DNA of 64,000 nt from Elusimicrobium simillimum (GTDB lineage Bacteria > Elusimicrobiota > Elusimicrobia > Elusimicrobiales > Elusimicrobiaceae): the NCBI RefSeq assembly GCF_049639735.1, contig NZ_JBEVVA010000003.1, positions 1,550,001 through 1,614,000 of the forward strand, given 5' to 3'. This document shows positions 1-8,288 of the stretch, one piece after another; the first letter of the stretch is position 1; each line of letters opens with the position of its first letter. Position numbers and translations under genes: made by a program. The notes under the pieces are model-generated. The model was not told the DNA's origin. It saw nothing but the letters and a program-made list of their open reading frames with translations, and made no database searches.

Positions 1-827
1 GCGGCTTTGGTGTTGGCCGCTGTGTCGGCGGCTTTATTTTTGGCCTTGTTCTTTGCGGCCTGCGCCTGCGCTTTTACTTTATTATTATAAGTTTTTCTGG
101 CTTCCGTTTTAGGGCTATAAGCAAGCACCAGGTTTTGCGCGCTTACACCGTTTAAATCAGCGGCTTCAAGGTTGGCGTCTTTTTTAATAAAGTCAGCCGC
201 CACCAAATCATTTTTAGTTTTAAGCGCTATTATTAAAGGGGTTTCGCCATATCTGTCCGGCATTTCCAGGCGGGCGCCGTATCTTAAAAGTTCATCCGTT
301 GTTTTAACGTCACCGCCCGCTGCCGCGTGGTGCAACGCGCTTTTAGCTAAAACGTCTATTTTGTGAACATCGGCACCATTGTTAAGCAAATATGCCACAA
401 TGTTACTGTGCCCGTTAGCGGCGGCGGCCATTAAAGGCGTAATGCCATAAGAGTTAGCTTCATCCACTTTGGCTTCGCCCTCAATTAAAACCTGAACTAT
501 GTTAAGGCTGCCGTTTTCAGCCGCTTTGTATAATGGGGTAAAGCCTTCCTCGTTTTTTTCGTTAGGGTCAACACGGGCGCGTAATAAGGTTTTTACACTA
601 TCAACATCTTTGCCGCTTACGGCGCGCATTAAAGAGGTTTCATACACAAACTTACCCGCCACACCGCTTTTCTCCCCCACTTGCGTGCTGGGGTAGGCCT
701 GGTAGGGCTGTTCCGTGGCGTCTGTCTTTTGAGTTTCATAATTTAAGGTTTTGCCAAGCACGGTGCCCTGGGCAAACGCGCCCGACGCAACTGTTAAGGC
801 AAGCAAACTTAAAACATATTTTTTCAT
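1..827 (-). CDS. Ankyrin-repeat protein, exported, C-terminus cut by window edge
   Basis: Reading from ATG at 827 gives 275 codons before the left edge, with no stop. The N-terminus (MKKYVLSLLALTVASGAFAQ) is a signal peptide ending in an Ala-X-Ala-type site, so the protein is probably periplasmic or secreted. From about residue 60 there are at least four ankyrin repeats, seen as TPLYKAAENG, TPLMAAAANGH, SALHHAAAGGD and TPLIIAL at about 33-residue spacing, followed by an Ala/Lys-rich tail at the edge. A strong ribosome site (AGGGGGAAG) precedes the ATG. Ankyrin repeats mediate protein-protein contacts; the partner is unknown. The family is clear, the function is not. Confidence 0.85.
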   Translation of the reverse strand, partial: MKKYVLSLLALTVASGAFAQGTVLGKTLNYETQKTDATEQPYQAYPSTQVGEKSGVAGKFVYETSLMRAVSGKDVDSVKTLLRARVDPNEKNEEGFTPLYKAAENGSLNIVQVLIEGEAKVDEANSYGITPLMAAAANGHSNIVAYLLNNGADVHKIDVLAKSALHHAAAGGDVKTTDELLRYGARLEMPDRYGETPLIIALKTKNDLVAADFIKKDANLEAADLNGVSAQNLVLAYSPKTEARKTYNNKVKAQAQAAKNKAKNKAADTAANTKA

Positions 828-859
828 ACTTCCCCCTAATTATTGTTAATGTTATAATA

Positions 860-868
860 ATTATAGCA
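860..868 (-). promoter_or_regulatory. Extended -10 promoter for the ankyrin gene
   Basis: On the minus strand the sequence TGCTATAAT is an extended -10 element about 32 bases before the ATG at 827. No good -35 hexamer is visible. Assigned from position and consensus only. Confidence 0.4.
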
Positions 869-936
869 AACATTAGAGTAAGGCTATAATAATTAACTAA
901 CTAAATTTTGTTATTTAGTTATAATTAATTATTTTA

Positions 937-968
937 TTGCATTTTGCCTTTATAGATGTTATTATAAT
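937..968 (+). promoter_or_regulatory. Possible promoter for the small RNA at about 975-1057
   Basis: TTGCAT (937-942) and TATAAT (963-968) face the two hairpins downstream. The 20-base spacer is longer than usual, so the -35 assignment is weak; the -10 is a perfect match. Confidence 0.3.
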
Positions 969-974
969 ATTATC

Positions 975-1057
975 AATTTTTACCCACAGACCCTTCGTTC
1001 TTTACCCCCGAAGGGATCTTATAAAGGGCCAGAACTTACCCCCTCTGGTCCTTTTTT
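975..1057 (+). ncRNA. Putative small RNA with two C-rich loops and intrinsic terminator
   Basis: Two hairpins stand in a row in the gap between the ankyrin gene and the ferredoxin. Hairpin 1 has stem CCCTTCG (991-997) pairing with CGAAGGG (1009-1015). Hairpin 2 has stem GGGCCAGA (1026-1033) pairing with TCTGGTCC (1044-1051, one G-T pair) and is followed by six Ts, as in a rho-independent terminator. Both loop regions contain TTACCCCC. A plus-strand terminator here ends no annotated gene, so a small RNA is the simplest reading. C-rich loops that pair with Shine-Dalgarno sequences are known in other bacterial sRNAs. The 5' end is a guess from the -10 at 963-968. Confidence 0.45.
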
Positions 1058-1132
1058 ATGCCCCAACGCCTAACTTTTTTATTTTCCCGAACATAAATGC
1101 TTATAAATGATATAATGTAAATAATATTATTT

Positions 1133-1138
1133 AGGAGG
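1133..1138 (+). promoter_or_regulatory. Ribosome binding site of the ferredoxin
   Basis: A perfect AGGAGG lies seven bases before ATG 1146 and fixes the start of this 57-codon gene. A TATAAT at 1111-1116 is a plausible -10. Confidence 0.7.
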
Positions 1139-1145
1139 AATTAGT

Positions 1146-1319
1146 ATGCCACATAAAATTGATGCTGCTGTTTGCATTAACTGCGGCGCCTGCGAAAGCA
1201 CCTGCCCGGTTAGCGCGATATCTGAGAAAGACGGCAAAAGAGTTATAGACGCCGCTGTCTGCATAGACTGCGGTGCCTGCGTATCCAGCTGCCCCGTCAG
1301 CTGCATAAGCGCCGCCTAG
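1146..1319 (+). CDS. Small 2[4Fe-4S] ferredoxin
   Basis: This 57-residue protein carries two classical cluster-binding sets: Cys10, 13, 16 and 20 followed by Pro, and Cys38, 41, 44 and 48 followed by Pro, with Cys52 extra. That is the bacterial (clostridial-type) 2[4Fe-4S] ferredoxin, a low-potential soluble electron carrier for fermentative metabolism such as pyruvate:ferredoxin oxidoreductase or hydrogenase. Length and motif spacing are normal. The start is fixed by AGGAGG at 1133-1138. It lies upstream of the iron transporter gene on the same strand, but a hairpin at 1326-1356 suggests separate transcripts. Confidence 0.93.
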   Translation: MPHKIDAAVCINCGACESTCPVSAISEKDGKRVIDAAVCIDCGACVSSCPVSCISAA

Positions 1320-1325
1320 CACTTT

Positions 1326-1356
1326 AAAGGCCGCCCTGGACAAGGTTGCGGCTTTT
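1326..1356 (+). terminator. Probable terminator after the ferredoxin
   Basis: AAAGGCCGC pairs with GCGGCTTT (one bulged G) and is followed by a short T run. It starts six bases after the ferredoxin stop. Confidence 0.45.
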
Positions 1357-1408
1357 ATGTTAGAATCAAGTTAGACAGAACTTACTTTATTAAAATAGGT
1401 TAACTATA

Positions 1409-3363
1409 ATGGCAGACTTTAGCACCAATATAAAAAAGAAGCTTTCCTCCCTTAAATCTGACGACAAATGCGCAGTATCCGCAATTAATACAGAAGACAA
1501 CAAAATTATTAAAAAATTTGCCGCTATGGGCATAGTTTCCGGCGCAAACATAAAAGTAAAAAAAGCAAGTAACCCTATGGTGCTGGAAGTTGCCGGCACC
1601 GAGGTGGCCCTTGGCAAAAAAATGGCAAGCCTGGTGGAAGTAGATTTTGAAGTAAAAAAGATTGTTCTTGTGGGTAACCCTAACGTGGGTAAAAGCGCGG
1701 TATTTTCACGCTTAACTGGCGTAAAAGCGGTATCTTCCAATTTTCCCGGCACAACTGTATCGCTTAAGCAAAGTATATCCCAAATAGACGGCAAAAATTT
1801 TATTGTATATGACGTACCCGGCGTATACAGCCTGGAAGCCAACTCTAAAGCGGACGAAGAAGCTGTAAACATTATTAAGAACAAAGACTATGACCTTATA
1901 GTATGCGTGCTGGACGCTATGCATTTGGAGCGTTCTTTATTTTTCGCGCTTGAGCTTATGGGGCTGCAAAAGCCTATTATATTTTTAATAAACAAGGCTG
2001 AATCGGCAAAAAGAAACGGTATTACCATAGACGCTAAAATACTGCACAGAACGCTTGGCGTGCCTGTAGCGGCGGTAGAAGCGTTAACCGGCGAAGGCTT
2101 TAAAAAGGCCGAGCGCGCCATTGGCAGAATGGTACACTTTGTAAAACTTTTTGTACCCAAAGACATCCCCCAAACCGACGAAGGTAAATGGAAGCTGATA
2201 GGCGAAATATCCAAAACAGCGCAAACCCTAAAACACAAACACCCAAGCATTTTAGAAAGAATGGCCGAACTTTCCACCCGCCCCTTACCGGCCTGCCAAT
2301 AGCGCTTATAGTGCTGGCGGTTTGTTTTTATCTTGTAAGAACAATAGGTGAGGGGCTGATAGACTTGCTTACGCCTTTATATGAAGGGTACTATGTGCCG
2401 TTTATCACGGGCATATTTAATGGCGACGGCTTTATAACCAAAATACTTGTGGGCGGCGGCACGGAAAACTCCTTCGGTATACTTACGGACGCTTTGCAAA
2501 TAGCTTTAATAGACGTTATGTCTTACGTGGTTGTATTCTACGCCTTGTTAGAGTTTTTGGCTGACCTTGGCTACCTGCCCAGGCTTTCTGTTTTGCTCGA
2601 TTCCTTCCTGCATAAAATAGGCATACACGGCTACGGCGCTATACCTATAATGATGGGCATGGGCTGCAAAGTGCCCGCCGTAATGGGCGTAAGAACCCTT
2701 GAAAGCAGAAGAGAAAAAATAATAGCAGTAGTACTTGTACTGCTGCTTGCGCCGTGCATATCGCAAAGCGCTATGATAATAAGCATACTCTCCCCGCACG
2801 GTATAGGTTATGTATTTTTAGTGTTTGGCATATTGCTGGCCACGGGGCTTGCCGCCGGCGCCATGCTTAATAAAATAATGAAAGGCAACCCGCCTGAAAT
2901 GTTTATGGAAATACCCGCCTGGCAGCTGCCAAAGCCTAAAGAATGGGCCACCAAAGTATGGTACCGCATGAAAGAATATTTGCTGGACGCGGTGCCGCTT
3001 ATCGTACTGGGCGTGCTGGCTATTAATATAGCGGAGATGCTTGGCCTGCTTAATTTTATTACAAGACATACGGAAAAGCCGCTTACGTTTTTATTCGGGT
3101 TACCCGGAGAGACAGCGTCTATAATGATACTGGGCTTTTTACGTAAAGACGTTTCTATAGCGCTGCTGGAGCCCTTTAACCTTACCGCCGCGCAGTTGGT
3201 AACGGCGTGTGTGTTTATGACAATGTACGTACCCTGTATAGCCACGTTCTTTGTAATGTTAAAAGAATCCGGCGTTAAAGACACATTTAAAATTGTGGCG
3301 TTGTGTTTAATACTGGCCACAATAATAGCGTCGCTGACACACTTTGCTTTCGCAGCTTTTTAA
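1409..3363 (+). pseudogene. feoB: FeoA-FeoB fusion, ferrous iron transporter, interrupted by a frameshift
   Basis: This is the Fe(II) uptake transporter of the inner membrane. Residues 1 to about 75 form a FeoA-like SH3 domain. A G domain follows (P-loop GNPNVGKS, DVPG, NKAE in place of the usual NxxD), then the FeoB membrane domain with GMGCKVPAVMG, gate-like LLLAPCISQSA and the second gate MYVPCIA. Frame 1 runs to 2302 and frame 2 carries the membrane part to 3363. The join is at the C run 2281-2284: reading STRPL and then TGLPIA needs one extra C. Everything else is intact, so this may be a base-calling error, a slippage variant or a recent knockout. Fusion of FeoA to FeoB is known in several phyla. 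Confidence 0.9.
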
Positions 3364-3439
3364 AAAAATTATTAATAAAGAAAAAGCTAAAATTGGAAGC
3401 TGGAGCGCCGTGGAATAAGGAATAGAAAAACAATAAAGA

Positions 3440-3465
3440 AAAGCCCCGCCTAACGGCGGGGCTTT
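3440..3465. terminator. Bidirectional terminator between feoB and the phage cluster
   Basis: AAAGCCCCGCC (3440-3450) and GGCGGGGCTTT (3455-3465) form an 11-bp stem with a TAAC loop. A-rich and T-rich flanks allow it to act for both convergent transcripts. Confidence 0.85.
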
Positions 3466-3478
3466 ATTACAATTACAA

Positions 3479-3760
3479 CTAGGATTTTTTATTGAACGGA
3501 AGTGCAGCACGTATGCCAAAAATAGCAAACGCCTCCGCCATACGCAGCAAGCCGTCGTTGGTGGCAAAATTTTTTGCCGCGTCAACAATATCCGCTACCC
3601 CCTCCATACCTAAAAACTGCTCTACAAGCATTGAAAGGGACTCTAACAATACTATAGCGCCCGCGAGGTAAGTTTTCTTCCCCGCCAAAAAACCTTTTAC
3701 GCCTTTTACGGCGTTAATAAGTTTTGACGGGGCTAAAAAACCAAATATTTTATTAATCAT
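3479..3760 (-). CDS. Small phage-type membrane protein, holin-like
   Basis: A 93-residue protein with one predicted membrane span (KTYLAGAIVLLESLSMLVEQ region, residues 29-50) and a weaker hydrophobic stretch near residues 72-86. It is the last gene of the structural cluster, next to the endolysin. Short proteins with KKTY before a membrane span are common in phage lysis modules, where holins open the inner membrane for the endolysin. No enzymatic motif is visible. Its identity as holin is inferred from size, topology and position. Confidence 0.6.
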   Translation of the reverse strand: MINKIFGFLAPSKLINAVKGVKGFLAGKKTYLAGAIVLLESLSMLVEQFLGMEGVADIVDAAKNFATNDGLLRMAEAFAIFGIRAALPFNKKS

Positions 3761-3823
3761 TGTTTCTCCTTAGGGGCTCTGTATCCGGTACCGTTAATAG
3801 GTCTTGTAACGGAAACAGATACT

Positions 3824-4321
3824 TTACCTCCTAAAATTCTTTTGAAAAGAATCATAATTATTTTCTTTAACATAATCTCCTACAATCCCTTGTTTTAAAG
3901 TAAAAGACTCAAGGGATTTATTTAAATTTCTAAACGGGTAGCCCAGGCTTATATGCACCCAGGTCACACCGTTTTCTTCTTCTAAAATAAGCTGCCCGTA
4001 GGGCAGCCTGGCCGCGCGCAACGCCTCAAACACCTGCGCTGCGGTTAAATTTGCCGCTACAATATCGGCCGCCTCGCCAAGCGTATGCTGGCTGCGCGGT
4101 GACCCCTTTAAAATTTTGTTTAAACTGCCGCCCCTAAAGCCTGACGTTACGGTTATTTTTGTTTTTAAAATATCCGCGGCAGGCTCCAGAAGGGTGTCGG
4201 CCAAAATTTTTAAAGGAATCACATAATCCAGCGCTTCTTGCTTGTTTACTTCAAGGAGGGAAGTATTAGTAGGGCATAAATCAAAAAAACTAAAGTTTTC
4301 TGACAGAGGAAAGTTTGTCAT
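3824..4321 (-). CDS. Peptidase M15 family endolysin
   Basis: A 165-residue peptidase of the M15 zinc D-Ala-D-Ala carboxypeptidase/L-Ala-D-Glu endopeptidase superfamily. The zinc site is visible: SQHTLGEAADI supplies His and Asp and WVHIS supplies the third ligand. Proteins of this size in phage lysis modules cut peptidoglycan cross-links. No signal peptide is seen, so export would depend on a neighbouring holin. The start overlaps the stop of the upstream small membrane protein gene by four bases, which suggests translational coupling. Confidence 0.85.
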   Translation of the reverse strand: MTNFPLSENFSFFDLCPTNTSLLEVNKQEALDYVIPLKILADTLLEPAADILKTKITVTSGFRGGSLNKILKGSPRSQHTLGEAADIVAANLTAAQVFEALRAARLPYGQLILEEENGVTWVHISLGYPFRNLNKSLESFTLKQGIVGDYVKENNYDSFQKNFRR

Positions 4322-4578
4322 TTTCTTTCCCTCATAAGAATATTTTTTATATCCCGTATATCTTCGGACGAGCTTGTAAGCTGCGCGTTGATAGCGGCGT
4401 AACTGCGCTCAACCTGGCTGAGGCGCTGTTCTATATTATCCAGTCTTTTAGGGGTAACAATAGTAGATGCCAGCCACAACGCGAAAGATACCAGGGCGGT
4501 TATTATTAATATCGTATTTTTAGGCAGACTGAAGTTATGGTGGCCGCCGCTGTTAAGCACTATGTTTTCCTCTATCAT
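4318..4578 (-). CDS. Small membrane protein with coiled coil, possible holin or lysis accessory
   Basis: An 86-residue protein with one membrane span at residues 22-41 (ILIITALVSFALWLASTIV) followed by a predicted coiled coil (residues 45-84, heptad pattern around LDNIEQRLSQVERSY). This layout resembles phage lysis accessory proteins of the XhlA/holin type. It sits between the tail hub gene and the endolysin, with 4-base overlaps on both sides. The role is inferred from position and topology. Confidence 0.6.
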   Translation of the reverse strand: MIEENIVLNSGGHHNFSLPKNTILIITALVSFALWLASTIVTPKRLDNIEQRLSQVERSYAAINAQLTSSSEDIRDIKNILMRERK

Positions 4579-6917
4579 ACAACCTCCACGGCGTCTATGC
4601 GAGTCTGCCAGTTTTCAAGATCAAATTCCAGCCCTTCTATTCTCATGAAGATATTATTTATCTGCGGCAATTGCGGCAGTAAAATATCGCCAAGGTCTAA
4701 TTGCGGAAGTAAGCGGGTTACAAACACGGCGCGTTTTCTTTTTTTGCTTACATAAGAATAAACCGCTTCTGAAAGTGCCTTAGTAATATCCACCCCGCTG
4801 GCAGGCAGTAAAGAACCCGATGGTAAAGACATGCGCCTGATACCGTATAAATCAACACAGTCAGGTTTTTGTTCGCGCATAGTTGCGGGCGTTGTCAGCA
4901 GGGTGTAGTTGCCAAATGACGCGCTTACATGGTTGTAAATATAATCCAACCCGCCGTTAAGGTTATCCACTTCAAATACATCTTTAGGCAAAAGCTTAAA
5001 GTATGAGGAAATGTCGGTATTTCTTTTTTTAAATAAGAAAGTTCCGTTACGGTCATAGCCTATTTCATAGGCGGTAAGCGCGGCAAGCTCTTTCATAACT
5101 TCCAGCCCGCTCATGCCCTCGGCATTTACTATGGCAACCTTTGTAGTATCTGTAAGCCAGTTAAAAGACCAGTATTTTAAATAGGGTAAATTAGACTGGT
5201 ATGACACGTGTACATTAACATACCATTTAAACTGAATATACCTGCCCGGCAAAAATTCTAAAGAACCTTTTGACACACTGGCCCAATCGCTCCAGGCAGC
5301 GTCTTCAGAGGTTTTTGTACGCGCGTACATTTGCGTTGTGTGTTGCGCGGGCACATAGTCATAATAATCTAAACTGCCCCAACGGCCCCAGGACTCGGTA
5401 CCGTCAATAACAGGTGTTAAATAATAACCTTCGGGGTAAACGGCGGAAAAAGCGGTATCGTAAAGGTTTGAGTTTTTTATTTCCAACAAACCGTTAGAAT
5501 TTGTACCGGGGCAAAATACCGCTATTTGATAGTTGGAAGCGTTGTAAGAGGTATCCGTACAAATAATGCCAAGGTTTAACCAAATACCCGCATGCGTAGG
5601 CTTTGTAGGAATACTATACGCCCTAAACACACCGTTTTTATCACGCGTAAGCCTGACGTGTATTTGCGTCATGTTATAGCCGTAGTTATTACTAACCTCG
5701 CCTATTTTAGTAAGCGCGCCGTTAGTAACTTTGTAAATATATATCCACAGTTCTCTGCTGTACTTCACTTCCATACTTATTGCATAACCGTTAGAATTTG
5801 TACGCACGCCGCTGTCACTTATAAAGTGGTAATAGCAGGTTTGCCCGGCAACATCCTGTAACATGGCAAATTCCCACGAACCGTAATAATTTTTTTGCGG
5901 TGTGCGGGCGGAGCAATAGCTGCTTACTAAACCCGCTATCTGCGCGTAATAACCGCCCAGCGTCCAGCTTACTGTGGCGGGGGCTTCCATAACTTCCCAA
6001 GAGGCTGTTATTCTTTCCGGGAAAGATGTTTTTACGCCAAGCCCGCTGTCTTGCGTTTGCAGTCCCACAAGTTCGCCTTTAAAACCGGTTGTTGTATTTT
6101 CCTGCACTGTGTTTATAACACTGTTGCCAAACTCGGCCTCGTCTATGTCTCTGGTTTGGGCCTGGGCGGCGTCGGCAATAGAATGTGCTATCCAGTGTAT
6201 ATATTTATCCTCGTGAAAGTGGGTAAAGGATACCCACAGTTTTTCATCTTCCGCAAGCGGTTCTTTTAGTACAATACGGGCCCCCTGCTTATGTTCGCAA
6301 AGGTTTTCAACGGTGTAATCATAATCCTCTTTTAATATAGTTGCGGCCGCAAGGATTACGCCTTTTTTTACGCATGTAATCTTATTAATTGCCGAGGTTA
6401 AAGTGGCGTAAGTATTTTCTTCCACATGCGCCGCTTCTTCATCTTCTGACGATAAAGAAAAACAATCTGTGGTTACATTGTCCAATGTGGCCAATTCCCC
6501 CGTTACTGTTATAGTTACTGTTTTTTCTTCAGGCTGGTAAACAGGTGCGGTTAAAATATAACCTTGAAAAAGTTTTATATTTTCTATGCCGCCGTTTTTT
6601 TTTATGCCGGCTTCAATAATTACCTTACTGCCGTATATACAGCCGGGCACATTAAAAAAATTTCCCCCCTCATCAAACTCTCCGGCGGTATTGGCAAGGG
6701 TAATTGTGCATACAGGCGTGTTCCACACGCCGTAGCCCTCGGTATCCAGTTTCCACTTTATGGGTGACATCTCCACAATATAGGCGGAAATATTTTTACT
6801 TGCGCTGTAGGATATGCCGCCCGCGCTGACGGTGCGGATTTGCAGGCAAACTTTTTTTGTATAGCAAATATCATTACTGTTTATCAGTTGTTTAAATGTT
6901 TGTGAAATATTTTGCAT
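4575..6917 (-). CDS. Tail hub/tip protein, likely host-contact component
   Basis: A 780-residue protein in the position of the tail hub/host-specificity gene, directly after the distal tail gene. Residues 1 to about 150 have the strand-rich pattern of a baseplate hub (TPVCTITLANTAGEFD, then LFQGYIL). The middle (about 300-500) looks like a concanavalin/LamG-type jelly roll (SWEFAMLQDV, MTQIHVRLTRDKNG). The C-terminal part (about 620-780) returns to hub-like sequence, ending in LEFDLENWQTRIDAVEVV. Such proteins cap the tail and bind the cell surface. A carbohydrate-binding role for the central domain is an inference. No stop or frameshift interrupts it. Confidence 0.65.
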   Translation of the reverse strand: MQNISQTFKQLINSNDICYTKKVCLQIRTVSAGGISYSASKNISAYIVEMSPIKWKLDTEGYGVWNTPVCTITLANTAGEFDEGGNFFNVPGCIYGSKVIIEAGIKKNGGIENIKLFQGYILTAPVYQPEEKTVTITVTGELATLDNVTTDCFSLSSEDEEAAHVEENTYATLTSAINKITCVKKGVILAAATILKEDYDYTVENLCEHKQGARIVLKEPLAEDEKLWVSFTHFHEDKYIHWIAHSIADAAQAQTRDIDEAEFGNSVINTVQENTTTGFKGELVGLQTQDSGLGVKTSFPERITASWEVMEAPATVSWTLGGYYAQIAGLVSSYCSARTPQKNYYGSWEFAMLQDVAGQTCYYHFISDSGVRTNSNGYAISMEVKYSRELWIYIYKVTNGALTKIGEVSNNYGYNMTQIHVRLTRDKNGVFRAYSIPTKPTHAGIWLNLGIICTDTSYNASNYQIAVFCPGTNSNGLLEIKNSNLYDTAFSAVYPEGYYLTPVIDGTESWGRWGSLDYYDYVPAQHTTQMYARTKTSEDAAWSDWASVSKGSLEFLPGRYIQFKWYVNVHVSYQSNLPYLKYWSFNWLTDTTKVAIVNAEGMSGLEVMKELAALTAYEIGYDRNGTFLFKKRNTDISSYFKLLPKDVFEVDNLNGGLDYIYNHVSASFGNYTLLTTPATMREQKPDCVDLYGIRRMSLPSGSLLPASGVDITKALSEAVYSYVSKKRKRAVFVTRLLPQLDLGDILLPQLPQINNIFMRIEGLEFDLENWQTRIDAVEVV

Positions 6918-6918
6918 A

Positions 6919-7572
6919 TTATCTCTCTGCCAGATTTAAGTCCAGTTCAAACAAGCCTGTTTTTACGTCATACTTTTCAGAAGGGGTTTTGATAAGCGCG
7001 AAGTCATACATCTCCCCACGCCCCTCCATCGGAACAAAATGAAAAACCAGAGAGTTCCCCTCTGCAAAGGCCTGTATGATTTTGTCTCTTACCGCAGAAC
7101 TGCAGTTGGATATATACAAACGTCCGCCTGCTTTTTTATACTCCTGCCAGGTAAGTAAGCTGCTATTAGCAAGATAGTAATAACCTTGTTTACCTAAGTC
7201 GCTGCGGCTAAACTGCGTGGAAGTATGCCCCAAACTTAACAATTTGCCAAATAACTTTATACTGCCTACGCTTATGTTAGCGGCGGCTTCCATATAAATA
7301 TAAATCTTATTGTCTTTTATATCAGGCAAGCGCAAATATATATCTGCCGCGCTGAGTACGCTTTCAAACAACAAAACCCTTGCGGAAGAATATAATTTTA
7401 TTTTACTGAGATTAGAATTTTTTAATACCAAAATATTAACCTCGGTTGCCGTGCTAAATGTTACAGCGTACTCAGCGCTTGTAACATCAAGCTCAATACC
7501 GTTGCACAAATCGGACGAAGTGGTATTGTCAATTAGCCCGGGGCCGTAAATATCTATAGTACGGTAGCTCAT
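6919..7572 (-). CDS. Distal tail protein-like
   Basis: A 217-residue, strand-rich protein between the tape measure and the tail hub. This is the position of the distal tail protein (Dit, or gp12 of the Rhodobacter gene transfer agent) in siphovirus-type clusters. The ending, with alternating hydrophobic strands (YDVKTGLFELDLNLAER), is typical of such ring-forming proteins. It is separated from the hub gene by one base and overlaps the tape measure gene by four bases. Assigned by synteny; sequence recognition alone is weak. Confidence 0.6.
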   Translation of the reverse strand: MSYRTIDIYGPGLIDNTTSSDLCNGIELDVTSAEYAVTFSTATEVNILVLKNSNLSKIKLYSSARVLLFESVLSAADIYLRLPDIKDNKIYIYMEAAANISVGSIKLFGKLLSLGHTSTQFSRSDLGKQGYYYLANSSLLTWQEYKKAGGRLYISNCSSAVRDKIIQAFAEGNSLVFHFVPMEGRGEMYDFALIKTPSEKYDVKTGLFELDLNLAER

Positions 7573-8288
7573 AACGATGCCTCCCCGCTTTTTTGTTTAC
7601 CTATTTTGTAGCTGATTTTGGCGTGTTCTATCGCCCATGCGGCGCCGCGGCGCGCGGCGGCGGAAACTTCTTCCGCCAGTCTTTTAGCGTCGATATTTGA
7701 GCCGCCGCCGTTTACTGTTACCGGTGTATTAACCGTTAGGTTAACACTGCCGCCGCCCGTGACCCCGGCACTGCGGGCCGCACTTGCTGGCGCTGTGCCT
7801 TGTTTGATAGAAGACACAACATCGCTGGGTAAAACATATTCCCCCGCATGCAGTAAATATGGCCCTGTCTGCGGTATGGGCCCGCCTGTCTCGCGCGACC
7901 CTAACAGGCCGCCCAGCAGCCCGCCGCCCCCGCCCAAAAGCCCCGTTACGCCGCTTATTACAGAGTTGGACAGCATTTGCGCTATCATACTTGTATAGTT
8001 CTGCAAGATATTGCCAAAAACATTTTTGGTAAGGCTTTCTAAATTTAAAAAGTTCTTAGAAGACTTATCAAAAAAGCCTTGCATGGAAGAAGACGACAGC
8101 TTTACAGTATTACTTATAAACCGTGTCATATTGTTAGAATACTGGGAGGTTTTTGTATTTAAATTTTCAAACGACTTACTTACCGCCTGCATAGTCTCGG
8201 AGGTTTTTCTGTCGGCCTCCTCAAACCCTTTGGGGTTAAATACCGCGCCCAGTTCTATAAAAAATTTTCCTGCTTGTGTTTCATTCAT
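7569..8288 (-). CDS. Very short tail tape measure protein
   Basis: A 239-residue protein immediately after the tail assembly chaperone frames, where siphoviruses encode the tape measure. The first ~100 residues are helical and polar. A hydrophobic, Gly-rich segment (about 100-130) follows, then the motif TGGPIPQTGPYLLHAGEYVLP, which is the conserved end found in many tape measure proteins. Phage tape measures are usually 600-1500 residues, and tail length scales with protein length. This one would specify a tail of only a few tens of nanometres, similar to the short tape measure of the Rhodobacter gene transfer agent. The gene is uninterrupted. Confidence 0.75.
   Translation of the reverse strand: MNETQAGKFFIELGAVFNPKGFEEADRKTSETMQAVSKSFENLNTKTSQYSNNMTRFISNTVKLSSSSMQGFFDKSSKNFLNLESLTKNVFGNILQNYTSMIAQMLSNSVISGVTGLLGGGGGLLGGLLGSRETGGPIPQTGPYLLHAGEYVLPSDVVSSIKQGTAPASAARSAGVTGGGSVNLTVNTPVTVNGGGSNIDAKRLAEEVSAAARRGAAWAIEHAKISYKIGKQKSGEASL

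Noticed and set aside
1390..1884. 164-codon minus-strand ORF opposite feoB
   Set aside because: Antisense shadow of a strongly conserved GTPase domain.
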